Positions 1 to 7,792 of a stretch of 16,746 bases of DNA are shown piece by piece. The stretch spans positions 1-16,746 of the forward strand of contig JAURNN010000029.1 in the NCBI GenBank assembly GCA_030830185.1. Direction: 5' to 3'. Position 1 is the stretch's first letter. Each line of letters begins with the position of its first letter. Position numbers and translations under genes: made by a program. This DNA comes from Bacillota bacterium (GTDB taxonomy: Bacteria; Bacillota_I; Bacilli_A; Acholeplasmatales; Acholeplasmataceae). A model generated the notes under the pieces. The model ran no database searches. It was not told the origin of the DNA and saw nothing but the letters and a program-made list of their open reading frames with translations.

Positions 1-204
1 ATCTTTGATAACAGTAAGTGATGACACTTTAACAATGATTGTTTTTGCAGCATAATGAATGGCAATTTCATCACCAATTTTAAGTTGATAGCTCGGTTTG
101 ACTGGTTTTCCATTGACATCAATTTTTGATTTTTCAGCAACATCTTTAGCAACTGTACGTCTCTTCATTAAACGAGAAACTTTTAAATATTTATCAAGCC
201 GCAT
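1..204 (-). CDS. rqcP: RqcP/YabO-like S4-domain RNA-binding protein (3' end outside window)
   Basis: The first 68 codons read MRLDKYLKVSRLMKRRTVAK and onward, with an S4 fold pattern: the RLDKYLKVSRL helix, KRRTVAKD, then VNGKPVKPSYQLKIGDEIAI and a following beta strand. This matches the small single-S4 YabO/RqcP proteins of Firmicutes (about 80-90 aa), so roughly 20 residues are missing beyond base 1. RqcP binds the 50S subunit with peptidyl-tRNA and helps RqcH add C-terminal alanine tails to stalled nascent chains. The ATG lies inside the last codons of ftsH (11-base overlap) and has only a weak, distant purine tract upstream (AAAGG about 17 nt away), which suggests translational coupling. 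An Hsp15-type S4 protein is the main alternative; length and the Firmicute-like context favour RqcP. Confidence 0.8.
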   Translation of the reverse strand, partial: MRLDKYLKVSRLMKRRTVAKDVAEKSKIDVNGKPVKPSYQLKIGDEIAIHYAAKTIIVKVSSLTVIKD

Positions 205-2115
205 CAGGTGATTCTGTTTCAACCTTTTTTTCTTCTATGAGTTGATTTTCCCACCAAGCGAGTTTACCAGATTTAACAATTTCATCAATATCTGCTTTTG
301 TAAGAGTTTCAATATCAAGTAAGTATTGCGCGATTGTATCTAATAAGGTGATGTTTTCAGTAATGATTTTGCGTGCTGTTTCATAACATTCAGTAATAAT
401 ATCACGAACTTCTTTATCGATTTCATGAGCAACTTGATCTGAGAAGTTTTTCTCTTTGTAGTAATCACGTCCTAAAAAGACACTTCCACCTTGGTTTTCA
501 TATTGAATTGGACCAAGTGCGCTCATTCCGTATTCAGTGACCATTGCACGTGCAATTTTAGTTGCCATTTGAAAGTCGTTGTAAGCACCGGTTGTGACCG
601 TATCAAACTTAATTTCTTCTGCAACACGTCCACCTAAATAACTGGTAATCATTGCAAGGAGAGATTGTTTTGTTTCTAAGAATGTTTCTTCAGCAGGTGT
701 CATTAAGTTGTAGCCTCCTGCTCTCCCACGAGGGATAATGGTTACTTTTTGAACGACATTGGCATGTGGAACTTTAATCCCAATAACAGCATGTCCAGCT
801 TCATGGAATGCAACTGTTTTCTTTTCTTTAGGTGTAAACTTACGTGATTTTTTAGCAGGTCCCATACGGACACGATCCATTGCTTCATCTAAATCTTTTT
901 CAATGACCATCGTACGATTTTCACGTGCAGCAAGTAATGCAGATTCGTTGAGTAAGTTTTCTATGTCTGCCCACTGAAACCTGGAATTCTTAAAGACAAA
1001 CCCTTAAAGTCTATATCTGGATCAATTTTTTTATTTCTTGCATGAACCTTTAAGATTGCTTCACGACCTCGCACATCTGGTAAATCAATCGTGATTTGTC
1101 TGTCAAAACGACCAGGACGTAATAAGGCTGGATCTAAAACGTCAGGACGGTTGGTAGCTGCCATAATGATGATTCCTAAATTTCCAGTAAATCCATCCAT
1201 TTCAACAAGTAACTGGTTTAAGGTTTGTTCACGTTCATCGTGACCACCACCTAATCCAGCACCACGTTGACGACCAACAGCATCAATTTCATCAATAAAA
1301 ATGATACAAGGTGAACTTTCTTTTGCAACTTTGAATAGGTCACGAACACGAGAAGCACCAACCCCAACAAACATTTCAACAAAGTCAGAACCTGATATAG
1401 AGAAGAAAGGAACATTTGCTTCTCCTGCAACAGCTTTTGCTAGTAAAGTTTTACCTGTACCTGGCGCTCCCACGAGTAAGACACCTTTAGGGATTCTAGC
1501 TCCCATATCAGCGTATTTTTTAGGTGTTTTAAGAAAATCAATGATTTCTTCTAATTCCTCTTTTTCTTCATCAACACCAGCAACATCTTTAAAAGTGACT
1601 GTTTTTTCACGGTTTAATTTTGCACGATTTTTTGAGAAATCAAACGCGCGATTATTTTGACTATTTGCATTTCTAAAAATAATAAATAAGACAACTAAAA
1701 ATAATCCAATCGGTAAAATGTTAATAAGAACTGTCCAGAAAGTCACCCCAGAAATTGGAACTATTTCAGTTGTACCACCTGAAAGATCAACTTTCTCAGC
1801 GATAAGGTCAGCTTCATCAATACGCATGATTCCCGTAAATTGACGAATATCACCATAACTTGATGCACTCGCTGCTTTGATAACACCAGAAACATTGACG
1901 AGGTCAAAATTTTCTCCTCCAACGAGTTGATAAGAGAAATATTCGATATCTTGTTGATCTGCAGCTTCTGTAATTTCAATGGTTGATAATGCTTGTGAAG
2001 GCTCTTCAAGCGCGTTTCGCAAAAATAAAAAGACCCCTAAAACAATGACTAAGGTAAATATGATGACTAAATAATCTGGTTTTTTCTTTAACGGTGTATT
2101 TGGTTTTTTTGTCAT
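194..2115 (-). pseudogene. ftsH: ftsH, ATP-dependent membrane zinc metalloprotease, split by a one-base frameshift
   Basis: FtsH is a hexameric inner-membrane AAA+ protease for damaged membrane proteins and regulators. The 5' part (2115 to 961, 384 codons) has two membrane segments (about residues 14-33 and 129-147), Walker A GAPGTGKT (216-223), Walker B IIFIDE (271-276) and the second region of homology ending LLRPGRFDRQ (331-340). It runs into a TAG just after PGFSG. The next frame carries on without a gap with ADIENLLNESALLAARENRT and then the ORF from 910 to 194, with the zinc motif HEAGH (36-40 of that ORF) and TTGAYNDFQMAT. Restoring one base near 970-973 gives about 640 residues, a normal FtsH length. 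The start has a good AAGGAG lying in the last codons of hpt. The peptidase part has no Shine-Dalgarno of its own. A sequencing or assembly error is likely, because ftsH is usually needed; a true mutation is possible. Confidence 0.93.
968..976 (-). other. Frameshift site in ftsH (one base missing)
   Basis: On the coding strand the bases read AGTGGGCAGACATAG, giving S-G-Q-T-stop. FtsH proteins have S/T-G-A-D-(I/L)-E-N here, which needs AGT GGN GCA GAC ATA GAA. One base is missing within or next to the G run, for example GGGG read as GGG. No X-XXY-YYZ slippery heptamer is present, so programmed -1 slippage is not favoured. Confidence 0.85.
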
Positions 2116-2118
2116 TAA

Positions 2119-2670
2119 TTACGACTCCTTGTTTGAATAAACTGCTTTTTTTAAGATACCCACATAAGGTAAGTTACGGTAAAGTTCATTATAATCTAAT
2201 CCATAGCCAACAACAAACTGATTTGGAATTGTTGTCCCGATGTAATCTGGTGTATAAGGTTTTAATCTTCCACCCGGTTTATCTAACAAAGTAACAACCT
2301 TGACTGAGTTTGCACCTCTATTTTTAAAAACTTCTAACATGGTTGTGATTGTATTTGCGGTATCAACGATGTCTTCAATAATTAAAATGTCACGGTTCTT
2401 AAGTGAAATATCAGAATCCTTTGTAATTTTAACATCACCCGTAGATGCAATGCCTCCGTGATAACTACTGACAGATAAATATTCCATATCTACATACAAA
2501 TCAATGTGCTTCACTAAATCAGACATAAACGGGATACAACCCTTAAGTAAACCAATAAGAAGCGGTTTTTTATCTTGATAATCATGTGTGATTTGTGCAC
2601 CAAGTTGGATACAAATCTCACGAATTTGTGTTTCTGAAACAAGTATTTCTTCGATATCATCTTTCATCAT
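2119..2670 (-). CDS. hpt: Hypoxanthine phosphoribosyltransferase
   Basis: This enzyme makes IMP (and often GMP) from hypoxanthine or guanine plus PRPP, a cytosolic purine salvage step important in Mollicutes with little de novo synthesis. At 183 aa it has the family's normal length. Visible motifs are LKGC (42-45, pyrophosphate loop), SYHGG (69-73, mobile loop), the PRPP-binding IIEDIVDTANT (97-107), and the purine-site signature FVVGYGLDYNELYRNLPYVG (152-171). The start is one of two adjacent ATGs (2670 or 2667) inside the end of tilS, a 14-base overlap with no clear Shine-Dalgarno, so reinitiation after tilS is likely. Its last codons supply the AAGGAG for ftsH. tilS-hpt-ftsH is a conserved Firmicute order. 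Preference between guanine and hypoxanthine cannot be read from the sequence. Confidence 0.95.
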   Translation of the reverse strand: MMKDDIEEILVSETQIREICIQLGAQITHDYQDKKPLLIGLLKGCIPFMSDLVKHIDLYVDMEYLSVSSYHGGIASTGDVKITKDSDISLKNRDILIIEDIVDTANTITTMLEVFKNRGANSVKVVTLLDKPGGRLKPYTPDYIGTTIPNQFVVGYGLDYNELYRNLPYVGILKKAVYSNKES

Positions 2671-3931
2671 GTGTGTGAATGTTTACCCACAGTGTGTGAG
2701 TGTCTCCTAACGTTTTGTTTGTATAAGTATCTTCAACATAAATTATGGTTTTTGATTGATCTTCAATAATAATAAGAGAATCTCTTAGATGTCTGGGATA
2801 CTTCACATTCATTAAATGGTCTTTAAGTTTTTTATGGCCATAATGAAAATGAAGTAAATCACCAGGTTTTCGATATCGTATCGTAAGTGGGAAAATCAAT
2901 TTATTATAACATATTTTAATAAGAGGTAGGTTGTTGTTTGGCTTATTATCGTAAAATATGGAAACGTCTTTGTGACCTAATATTTCGTTATTTTGAATCA
3001 TTTTTTCTGATTTGATCGTTTTGACATCTTGTTGATTAAGAAAAATCTCGTCGTAAGAAAAATAAATCAATCTATCGTTTTCAAGATGAATTTCTAAAGA
3101 GGGTTTCTCATTGACTAACTCAGAATATATGCGTGTGATATAAACTTTTGATGGCGTGCAAGCATGTTTGATTAACCACAATCGAATGACTTCTTGTGCT
3201 AGTAGAGGGTCTAAAGAAAGTAACTTTTTTCGAGATAATTTTTCTGTGACATACGGTTCTGCAAGATTTTTAATCATATTTGAAACGTCACGCGCTCGCT
3301 CTGAAAAATGAAGTAAATATGCTTGATAATCAGGGGAAATGCTTTTAAGGACAGGCAGCAATTCATTCCTAATTTTATTTCTAGTATAGACATTGGATTG
3401 ATTAGAGATGTCTTCATTAAAAGGGACGTGATATTTTTCTGCATAGGTATATAAAGCTTGTTTTTCAACAGATAAAAAAGGTTTATAGAAAACAATACCG
3501 TCTATTGTTTGTTTTAAATTCAATCCCGCTTGATATTCTAAAGCACTTCCTTTAAGTATTCTCATAATAATCGTTTCGATGTGGTCGTCTTGATGATGTG
3601 CGGTTAAAAGAGTTGAGATGCCAAATTGATGAGCAAGTTCAAGATAAATCGATTGTCTTAATGCATGAGCTTCAGCGTGAAAATTCCCTTTTTTAACATC
3701 AATGTGTTTTACAAAATAAGTTAACTTTTCTTGAATACAAAAAGATGAAACTAGCGCTTCATCTTCTATCGCTTCCTCACGTTTATGATGATTAATATGA
3801 ACAACAATAGGAGAAAGATCTTTAAGAGCATGTAAAAGAACCATGGAATCCACACCACCACTTACTGCAATTAGAAGCTTTTGACCTTTAAGTTCGTGAT
3901 TAAGTTTTTGAATGATAGTTTCTAAAGACAT
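2657..3931 (-). CDS. tilS: tRNA(Ile)-lysidine synthase
   Basis: TilS converts C34 of the CAU-anticodon tRNA(Ile) to lysidine, switching it from Met to Ile identity and AUG to AUA decoding; it is normally essential. The N-terminal PP-loop ATPase domain shows SGGVDS (residues 24-29) and TAHHQDDHIET (110-120), followed by a middle region. The C-terminal TilS domain (about 335-420) includes PLTIRYRKPGD. At 424 aa it fits the long two-domain form. Two in-frame ATGs (3937 and 3931) are possible. I chose 3931 because the first ATG directly follows a TATAAT -10 box and probably lies upstream of the transcript start, which would make tilS leaderless. It heads the minus-strand run tilS-hpt-ftsH-rqcP and diverges from maf. 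Confidence 0.94.
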   Translation of the reverse strand: MSLETIIQKLNHELKGQKLLIAVSGGVDSMVLLHALKDLSPIVVHINHHKREEAIEDEALVSSFCIQEKLTYFVKHIDVKKGNFHAEAHALRQSIYLELAHQFGISTLLTAHHQDDHIETIIMRILKGSALEYQAGLNLKQTIDGIVFYKPFLSVEKQALYTYAEKYHVPFNEDISNQSNVYTRNKIRNELLPVLKSISPDYQAYLLHFSERARDVSNMIKNLAEPYVTEKLSRKKLLSLDPLLAQEVIRLWLIKHACTPSKVYITRIYSELVNEKPSLEIHLENDRLIYFSYDEIFLNQQDVKTIKSEKMIQNNEILGHKDVSIFYDNKPNNNLPLIKICYNKLIFPLTIRYRKPGDLLHFHYGHKKLKDHLMNVKYPRHLRDSLIIIEDQSKTIIYVEDTYTNKTLGDTHTLWVNIHTHDER

Positions 3932-3937
3932 AGCCAT

Positions 3938-3946
3938 ATTATATCA
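3938..3946 (-). promoter_or_regulatory. Extended -10 promoter for tilS
   Basis: The minus strand reads TGATATAAT (3946 to 3938), a perfect extended -10. No good -35 is present at 16-18 bp; the best is ACGTTT at 3966-3961. Six bases after the -10 lies ATG 3931, so the expected start site falls on the start codon itself and the mRNA would be leaderless. Confidence 0.7.
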
Positions 3947-3970
3947 TGTTTAAAGTGATGAAACGTGTTG

Positions 3971-3990
3971 TGTTATAATACCAGCGGAGG
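3971..3990 (+). promoter_or_regulatory. Extended -10 promoter and ribosome binding site for maf
   Basis: TGTTATAAT at 3971-3979 is a perfect extended -10. The expected start site near 3986 falls at the first bases of CGGAGG (3985-3990), which sits 6 nt before ATG 3997. The leader would be about 11 nt, with the Shine-Dalgarno at its 5' end. The -35 is weak. The element diverges from the tilS promoter, with 30 bp between the two -10 boxes. Confidence 0.7.
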
Positions 3991-3996
3991 AAATTT

Positions 3997-4572
3997 ATGC
4001 GAATCATTTTAGCGAGTCAATCACCTAGAAGACAATCGATATTAAAAGATGCTGGAATTGAGTTTGAAACCATTCCAAGTATGTTTGATGAATCAAGTAT
4101 TTTACCAACAACTAAAGAAGATTTTGTCATGAAGCTTTCATATCACAAAGCGAAAGAAGTACTTCAAAAAAACCAAGATGCGCTTGTTATTGGTGCAGAT
4201 ACAATTGTTTATTTAAAAGATGAAGCGAAAGAATATTATTTAGGAAAACCTAAAGATAAAGATCATGCAAAAGAGATGTTATCATCACTTTCAGGACGTA
4301 CACATCAAGTATTAACAGGTGTGACAGTCCTAACAAAAAATCATCAAGAAATTTTTTATAAACAATCAAATGTTACTTTTAAGAACCTTTCTGAATTAGA
4401 AATTGATGCTTACATAGAAACAAAAGAACCTTTTGATAAAGCTGGGGCGTACGCGATTCAAGGTGAGGGACATCAATTGATCTCAACGTATGATGGAGAT
4501 TTTTTTACAATTATGGGACTTCCAATAAAAGAGGTTATTAAAGCAATCAAAAAAATAAAGATATCCAATTAG
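3997..4572 (+). CDS. maf: Maf-family nucleoside triphosphate pyrophosphatase
   Basis: Maf proteins hydrolyse non-canonical or canonical pyrimidine nucleotides (dTTP/UTP, or m7GTP in the YceF subtype) to monophosphates; overexpression in Bacillus blocks septation. The protein is 191 aa, the family's usual size. The N-terminus has the signature ILASQSPRR (4-12). The catalytic/metal region is VIGADTIV (64-71, Asp68), followed by LGKPKD (82-87), SGRTHQVLTGV (99-109) and the C-terminal EPFDKAGAYAIQGEG (144-158), which resembles the dTTP/UTP subtype. It is transcribed alone, divergently from tilS, and its stop codon overlaps that of convergent hslO by 4 bases. Substrate subtype is inferred only from motif similarity. 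Confidence 0.93.
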   Translation: MRIILASQSPRRQSILKDAGIEFETIPSMFDESSILPTTKEDFVMKLSYHKAKEVLQKNQDALVIGADTIVYLKDEAKEYYLGKPKDKDHAKEMLSSLSGRTHQVLTGVTVLTKNHQEIFYKQSNVTFKNLSELEIDAYIETKEPFDKAGAYAIQGEGHQLISTYDGDFFTIMGLPIKEVIKAIKKIKISN

Positions 4573-4585
4573 GATGTCTTTATTT
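4549..4585. terminator. Shared hairpin between convergent maf and hslO, embedded in both coding ends
   Basis: A 14-bp stem pairs 4553-4566 with 4572-4585 with a single T-G wobble. The five-base loop AATTA (4567-4571) carries the maf stop TAG (4570-4572, its last base in the stem) and the hslO stop TAA (4571-4569). For hslO transcripts the stem runs into a U tract (seven A on the plus strand, 4549-4555). For maf the tail CUUUAUUU is weaker. It therefore looks like a strong terminator for hslO and a moderate one for maf. Confidence 0.8.
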
Positions 4586-5453
4586 CGATTAATAAACGGA
4601 TATCTGATTCAGTGATATTGTATTCTTTTTTACAAAAATGACATGTGATATGTGCACCGTGATCTTCATCAGCAAGCGGTCTTAAAGCCTCATCAGATAA
4701 CGTGGATAAGGATGTTAAGAAGCCTTCATAAGAACAAGGACATTTATATTGAATGTGTCTTTTATCTAAAATGACACCTGTATTCTTAGATAACCGGTCA
4801 AATAAAGTTTCAGGTGTTTCACCAGCCTCATAAAGCGTTGTGATTGGTTCAAGATTTGAAATCACAGTTTCTATTTCAGCGATGGTCTCTTCAGTGACAC
4901 CAGGCATGAGTTGTAAAACATAGCCGCCACTTGTTTGAATACTTTGATCTGGATTGACAAGTACTCCTAACCCCACACTAGAGTTTGTTTGCTCTGAGGT
5001 TGTGAAATAATAGGTGAAGTCATCCGCAATTTCTCCTGTTTGTAACGTTGAAGAAGATGTGTAGTATTCTTTCATCAATAGATCTTTAGTAACGAATAAA
5101 AAACCTTCTCCAACGGCTTTTCCAACAGCAAGTTTCCCTTTTTTAGGACCATCATGATAGGTCATATAAACTTCCGGGTTTGAAATATCTGCGCGTACCT
5201 CACCTAAACCATTGGCTTCTACAGTCATGGATCCAATAGGACCATCACCTTTAATTCTTAACGTGAGTCGTTCGTTATCTTTGTACATGAGGCCCATCAT
5301 TGCAGATGCAGTTAAAAAACGACCTAAGGCAGCACTTGCTGTTGGCCATGTTTGATGTAATACATGTGCCGTTTCAACTGTTTTTGTTGTTAAGGCTGTA
5401 TAAATACGAACTGTTTTATTATAGGCATGACCTATAAGTACATAATCTTCCAT
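4569..5453 (-). CDS. hslO: Hsp33 redox-regulated chaperonin
   Basis: Hsp33 is a cytosolic holdase switched on by oxidative unfolding: a reduced C-terminal Cys4 zinc centre keeps it off, and disulfide formation activates it. At 294 aa it matches the family. All four zinc ligands are present as C-P-C (Cys238, Cys240) and C-H-F-C (Cys271, Cys274), so redox control should be intact. The N-terminal substrate-binding domain is recognisable from GRFLTASAMM (44-53), RIKGDGPIGSM (66-76) and the GYVLQLMPG (177-185) region. The start ATG is preceded by GGTGA with a 4-nt spacer. It is transcribed divergently from dusB; hslO and dusB both lie downstream of ftsH in Bacillus, so the neighbourhood is conserved with local inversions. 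Confidence 0.96.
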   Translation of the reverse strand: MEDYVLIGHAYNKTVRIYTALTTKTVETAHVLHQTWPTASAALGRFLTASAMMGLMYKDNERLTLRIKGDGPIGSMTVEANGLGEVRADISNPEVYMTYHDGPKKGKLAVGKAVGEGFLFVTKDLLMKEYYTSSSTLQTGEIADDFTYYFTTSEQTNSSVGLGVLVNPDQSIQTSGGYVLQLMPGVTEETIAEIETVISNLEPITTLYEAGETPETLFDRLSKNTGVILDKRHIQYKCPCSYEGFLTSLSTLSDEALRPLADEDHGAHITCHFCKKEYNITESDIRLLIEIKTS

Positions 5454-5468
5454 TTCATCACCAAACGT

Positions 5469-5478
5469 ATTGTAGCAT
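5469..5478 (-). promoter_or_regulatory. Extended -10 promoter for hslO
   Basis: The minus strand reads TGCTACAAT just before hslO. The inferred start site near 5462 coincides with the first G of the GGTGA ribosome binding site, so the leader is about 9 nt. No convincing -35 is present. Its spacer overlaps the -35 of the opposing dusB promoter. Confidence 0.65.
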
Positions 5479-5480
5479 AT

Positions 5481-5520
5481 TTGAAACTAAGGGTATGGTA
5501 TGATACAATCAAGTCGGTGA
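5481..5520 (+). promoter_or_regulatory. dusB promoter with -35, extended -10 and immediate ribosome binding site
   Basis: TTGAAA (5481-5486), a 17-bp spacer, then TGATACAAT (5501-5509). This is the most complete promoter in the window. The expected start site near 5516 falls on GGTGA (5516-5520), 4 nt from ATG 5525, leaving a leader of about 9 nt. Confidence 0.75.
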
Positions 5521-5524
5521 AAAT

Positions 5525-6490
5525 ATGGGATTTAAAATAGGAAATATCGAAGTGAATAACAAGCTAGTTTTAGCGCCAATGGCTGGTGTTTCTAACAGCC
5601 CTTTTCGTTTGCTTGCAAGAAACCACGGCGCAGGTATGGTTTATGCTGAGATGATTTCAGATAAAGGCCTTATTTATAAAAATGAAAAAACCATTCAAAT
5701 GTTATTTATGACAGACGATGAAAAACCAATGATTCAACAAATCTTTGGGTCTGATTTAGACACCATGGTTGAAGCTGCTATCTATGTTGACAAATTTAGT
5801 AATTGTGATGCTATTGATATAAACATGGGATGTCCAGTTCCAAAAGTAGCGATTAAAGCTCAAGCAGGTGCTGCACTCATGAAACATCCTGCTAGAATTT
5901 ATGACATTGTTTATGAAATTTCAAGACGTGTTTCTAAACCTCTTACTGTTAAAATTCGTTCTGGTTGGGATGATGATTCTGTCAATGCAGTTGAGGTTGC
6001 TAAAGAAATCGAACGTGCTGGTGCAAGCGCGATTACCGTACATGCAAGAACTCGTGCTCAAGGCTATTCTGGTAAAGCAGACTTAGATGTAATAAAAGCC
6101 GTTAAAGAAGCAGTTTCCATACCAGTGATTGGTAATGGAGACATTGTTGATGGACCATCAGCAAAACGTATGTTAGATTACACGGGTTGTGATGCAGTAA
6201 TGATTGGTAGAGCGGCTTTAGGAAATCCTTGGATATTTAAAGAAATAGATGCCTATTTAAATGGAGACCCTGAAGTTATAAGACCGACAGTCGATGAAAT
6301 CAAAACACTTATGTTAGAACATCTATACGATTTAGTTAAACTAAAAGGTGAAAAACTTGGTGTATTAGAAATGCGAAGTCACGGACCTTGGTATTTAAAG
6401 GGTATTGATAATGCAACAAGTCTTAGAAAAGAGCTCGTAAGGGCGACAACAGTTAAAGAATATGAAGATGCAGTACACGCGTTTGAGTAA
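5525..6490 (+). CDS. dusB: tRNA-dihydrouridine synthase (DusB type)
   Basis: This is an FMN- and NADPH-dependent enzyme that reduces specific uridines of tRNA to dihydrouridine. The TIM-barrel Dus domain starts with LAPMAGVSNSPFR (16-28). It contains DINMGCPVPKV (98-108), whose Cys103 is the catalytic acid, KIRSGWDD (143-150), ITVHARTRAQGYSG (FMN/phosphate region) and VIGNGDI. The length is 321 aa, as usual for bacterial DusB. DusB is the ancestral Dus and the usual one in Firmicutes; the modified position cannot be read from sequence alone. The start is supported by GGTGA four bases upstream and a clear promoter. It ends 30 bp before the convergent hflX stop, with a two-way terminator between. 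Confidence 0.93.
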   Translation: MGFKIGNIEVNNKLVLAPMAGVSNSPFRLLARNHGAGMVYAEMISDKGLIYKNEKTIQMLFMTDDEKPMIQQIFGSDLDTMVEAAIYVDKFSNCDAIDINMGCPVPKVAIKAQAGAALMKHPARIYDIVYEISRRVSKPLTVKIRSGWDDDSVNAVEVAKEIERAGASAITVHARTRAQGYSGKADLDVIKAVKEAVSIPVIGNGDIVDGPSAKRMLDYTGCDAVMIGRAALGNPWIFKEIDAYLNGDPEVIRPTVDEIKTLMLEHLYDLVKLKGEKLGVLEMRSHGPWYLKGIDNATSLRKELVRATTVKEYEDAVHAFE

Positions 6491-6522
6491 AAAAAGAGAG
6501 TAGATTGTCTACTCTTTTTTTT
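6488..6522. terminator. Bidirectional terminator between dusB and hflX
   Basis: The stem AGAGTAGA (6497-6504) pairs with TCTACTCT (6508-6515) around a TTG loop. It extends through a G-T pair into an A run (6488-6495) opposite a T run (6515-6522). The A and T runs give a U tract in both directions. It serves dusB (stop at 6490) and hflX (stop 6523-6521). Confidence 0.88.
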
Positions 6523-7786
6523 ATATTTCTTTAATAAAACGCATGTATGGTTTCATATGATTGGGATCAATAGACACTTTAATATCGATTCCTAATTCAT
6601 GATACGTTTCTGAAACAATCTTATATCTAGACTTTAACTTGTGATAGACGGCCATGTGATTAAAATCGAGAAACAAGGTGACGTTTTCAAAGGTTTGATA
6701 CAATTGTTCAAAAATACTTGTCATAAGTTGAGGAATACCGTTTTGAGAGTGTGCTGAAATAAGCATGTAATCTAAATCAATGATTGGAAAATCGTTAAGT
6801 AAGTCAGCTTTAGTAATGACATATTGAGTAGGGATGTGATCTGCGCCTATTTTTTTAAGAATGTTTTGTGTTGTTTGGATATGAGAAAGGGAAACACTTG
6901 TACCATCAATTAAGTGTAATATTAAATTTGCTTGTTTGACATCTTCTAGCGTGGTTTCAAAAGAGTTAATGAGTTCTGTAGGAAGTTTTGAAATGAACCC
7001 AACGGTATCAATAAGTAAAAAATCTCTTTGATTATCAAAATGGAGTCTTTTTGATTTTGTATCGATGGTTGAAAAAAGCATATCTTTTTCAAGTGTTTCG
7101 TGTTCTTTAATGCCATAGAGTTTCACTAAAGCATTCATAAGTGAAGATTTTCCTGCATTGGTGTAACCCACTAAAGCAACAGTTTTTGTTTGTGTGTATT
7201 TTCTTTGTTTACGGGTTGTTTCTTTTTCAGTTTTGATTTTTTTTAATTGTGCTTTGATAATTGAGATATCTTCAAGAACTTTTCTTCGATCAAGTTCTAG
7301 TTTTGTTTCACCTGGTCCTTTTGCATTATAAGAGCCTCCACCTTGTCTTGAAAGTGAAGCGCGCATTCCTATAAGTCTCGAAATCATGTATCTTTTTTGA
7401 GCTAATGCCACTTCTAGTACAGCTTCTTTTGATTGTGCGCGTTCTGCAAAAATCGATAAAATTAAAAAACTTCGATCAAACACTTGAACATCTAAATCAG
7501 ACTCTAGATTACGAAGTTGGGCCGGGGATAACTCGTCGTCAAAAATAACAACATCAATGTTATCTTTTTCAATGAGGTGTTTGATTTCTTGAACTTTTCC
7601 ATCACCAATCAGTGTTCTTGCTGAGGCAACTTTTCCATGTTGCGTGATTTTGTGAACGGTGTGTATAGATACTGTTTGGGCAAGACGTTCAAGTTCATCA
7701 AGCGACGTAAGTAAATCGCTAGTATCAAGTTGGGTAGAGAAAGCGACTAAAATCGCTTGGTCTAGTTTTTGTTTTGTTAGAATCAT
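6521..7786 (-). CDS. hflX: GTPase HflX, ribosome-associated
   Basis: HflX is a GTPase that splits stalled or heat-damaged 70S ribosomes. Counted from ATG 7786 it is 421 aa: an N-terminal HflX domain with the glycine-rich SRQGGGSYNAKGPGETKLE (146-164), a basic coiled-coil linker of about 165-200, then the G domain. G1 is GYTNAGKS (207-214), G3 is DTVGF (260-264), and G4 is TKAD (325-328), with Thr instead of the commoner Asn, a change tolerated in some GTPases. An in-frame TTG at 7822 would add 12 residues, but it falls on a likely -35 element and the codons TAT AAT form the -10. ATG 7786 lies 6 bases after that -10, so the mRNA is probably leaderless. The N-terminus MILTKQKLDQAILVAF resembles other HflX starts. 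Confidence 0.92.
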   Translation of the reverse strand: MILTKQKLDQAILVAFSTQLDTSDLLTSLDELERLAQTVSIHTVHKITQHGKVASARTLIGDGKVQEIKHLIEKDNIDVVIFDDELSPAQLRNLESDLDVQVFDRSFLILSIFAERAQSKEAVLEVALAQKRYMISRLIGMRASLSRQGGGSYNAKGPGETKLELDRRKVLEDISIIKAQLKKIKTEKETTRKQRKYTQTKTVALVGYTNAGKSSLMNALVKLYGIKEHETLEKDMLFSTIDTKSKRLHFDNQRDFLLIDTVGFISKLPTELINSFETTLEDVKQANLILHLIDGTSVSLSHIQTTQNILKKIGADHIPTQYVITKADLLNDFPIIDLDYMLISAHSQNGIPQLMTSIFEQLYQTFENVTLFLDFNHMAVYHKLKSRYKIVSETYHELGIDIKVSIDPNHMKPYMRFIKEI

Positions 7787-7792
7787 AACATG

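Noticed and set aside
194..910. Separate peptidase-subunit gene made from the ftsH 3' half
   Set aside because: Its ATG has no Shine-Dalgarno, and conserved FtsH sequence continues upstream of that ATG in the same frame, so it is the tail of a broken gene.
910..975. Programmed -1 ribosomal frameshift joining the two halves of ftsH
   Set aside because: The bases at the junction do not form a slippery heptamer and re-pairing after slipping would be poor; FtsH families are not known for recoding. A missing base is simpler.
759..2294. Plus-strand open frames at 759-977, 1301-1660 and 2094-2294, and a minus-strand one at 1761-2009
   Set aside because: They lie opposite to or out of frame with ftsH and hpt, have no ribosome binding site, and show no recognisable motif.
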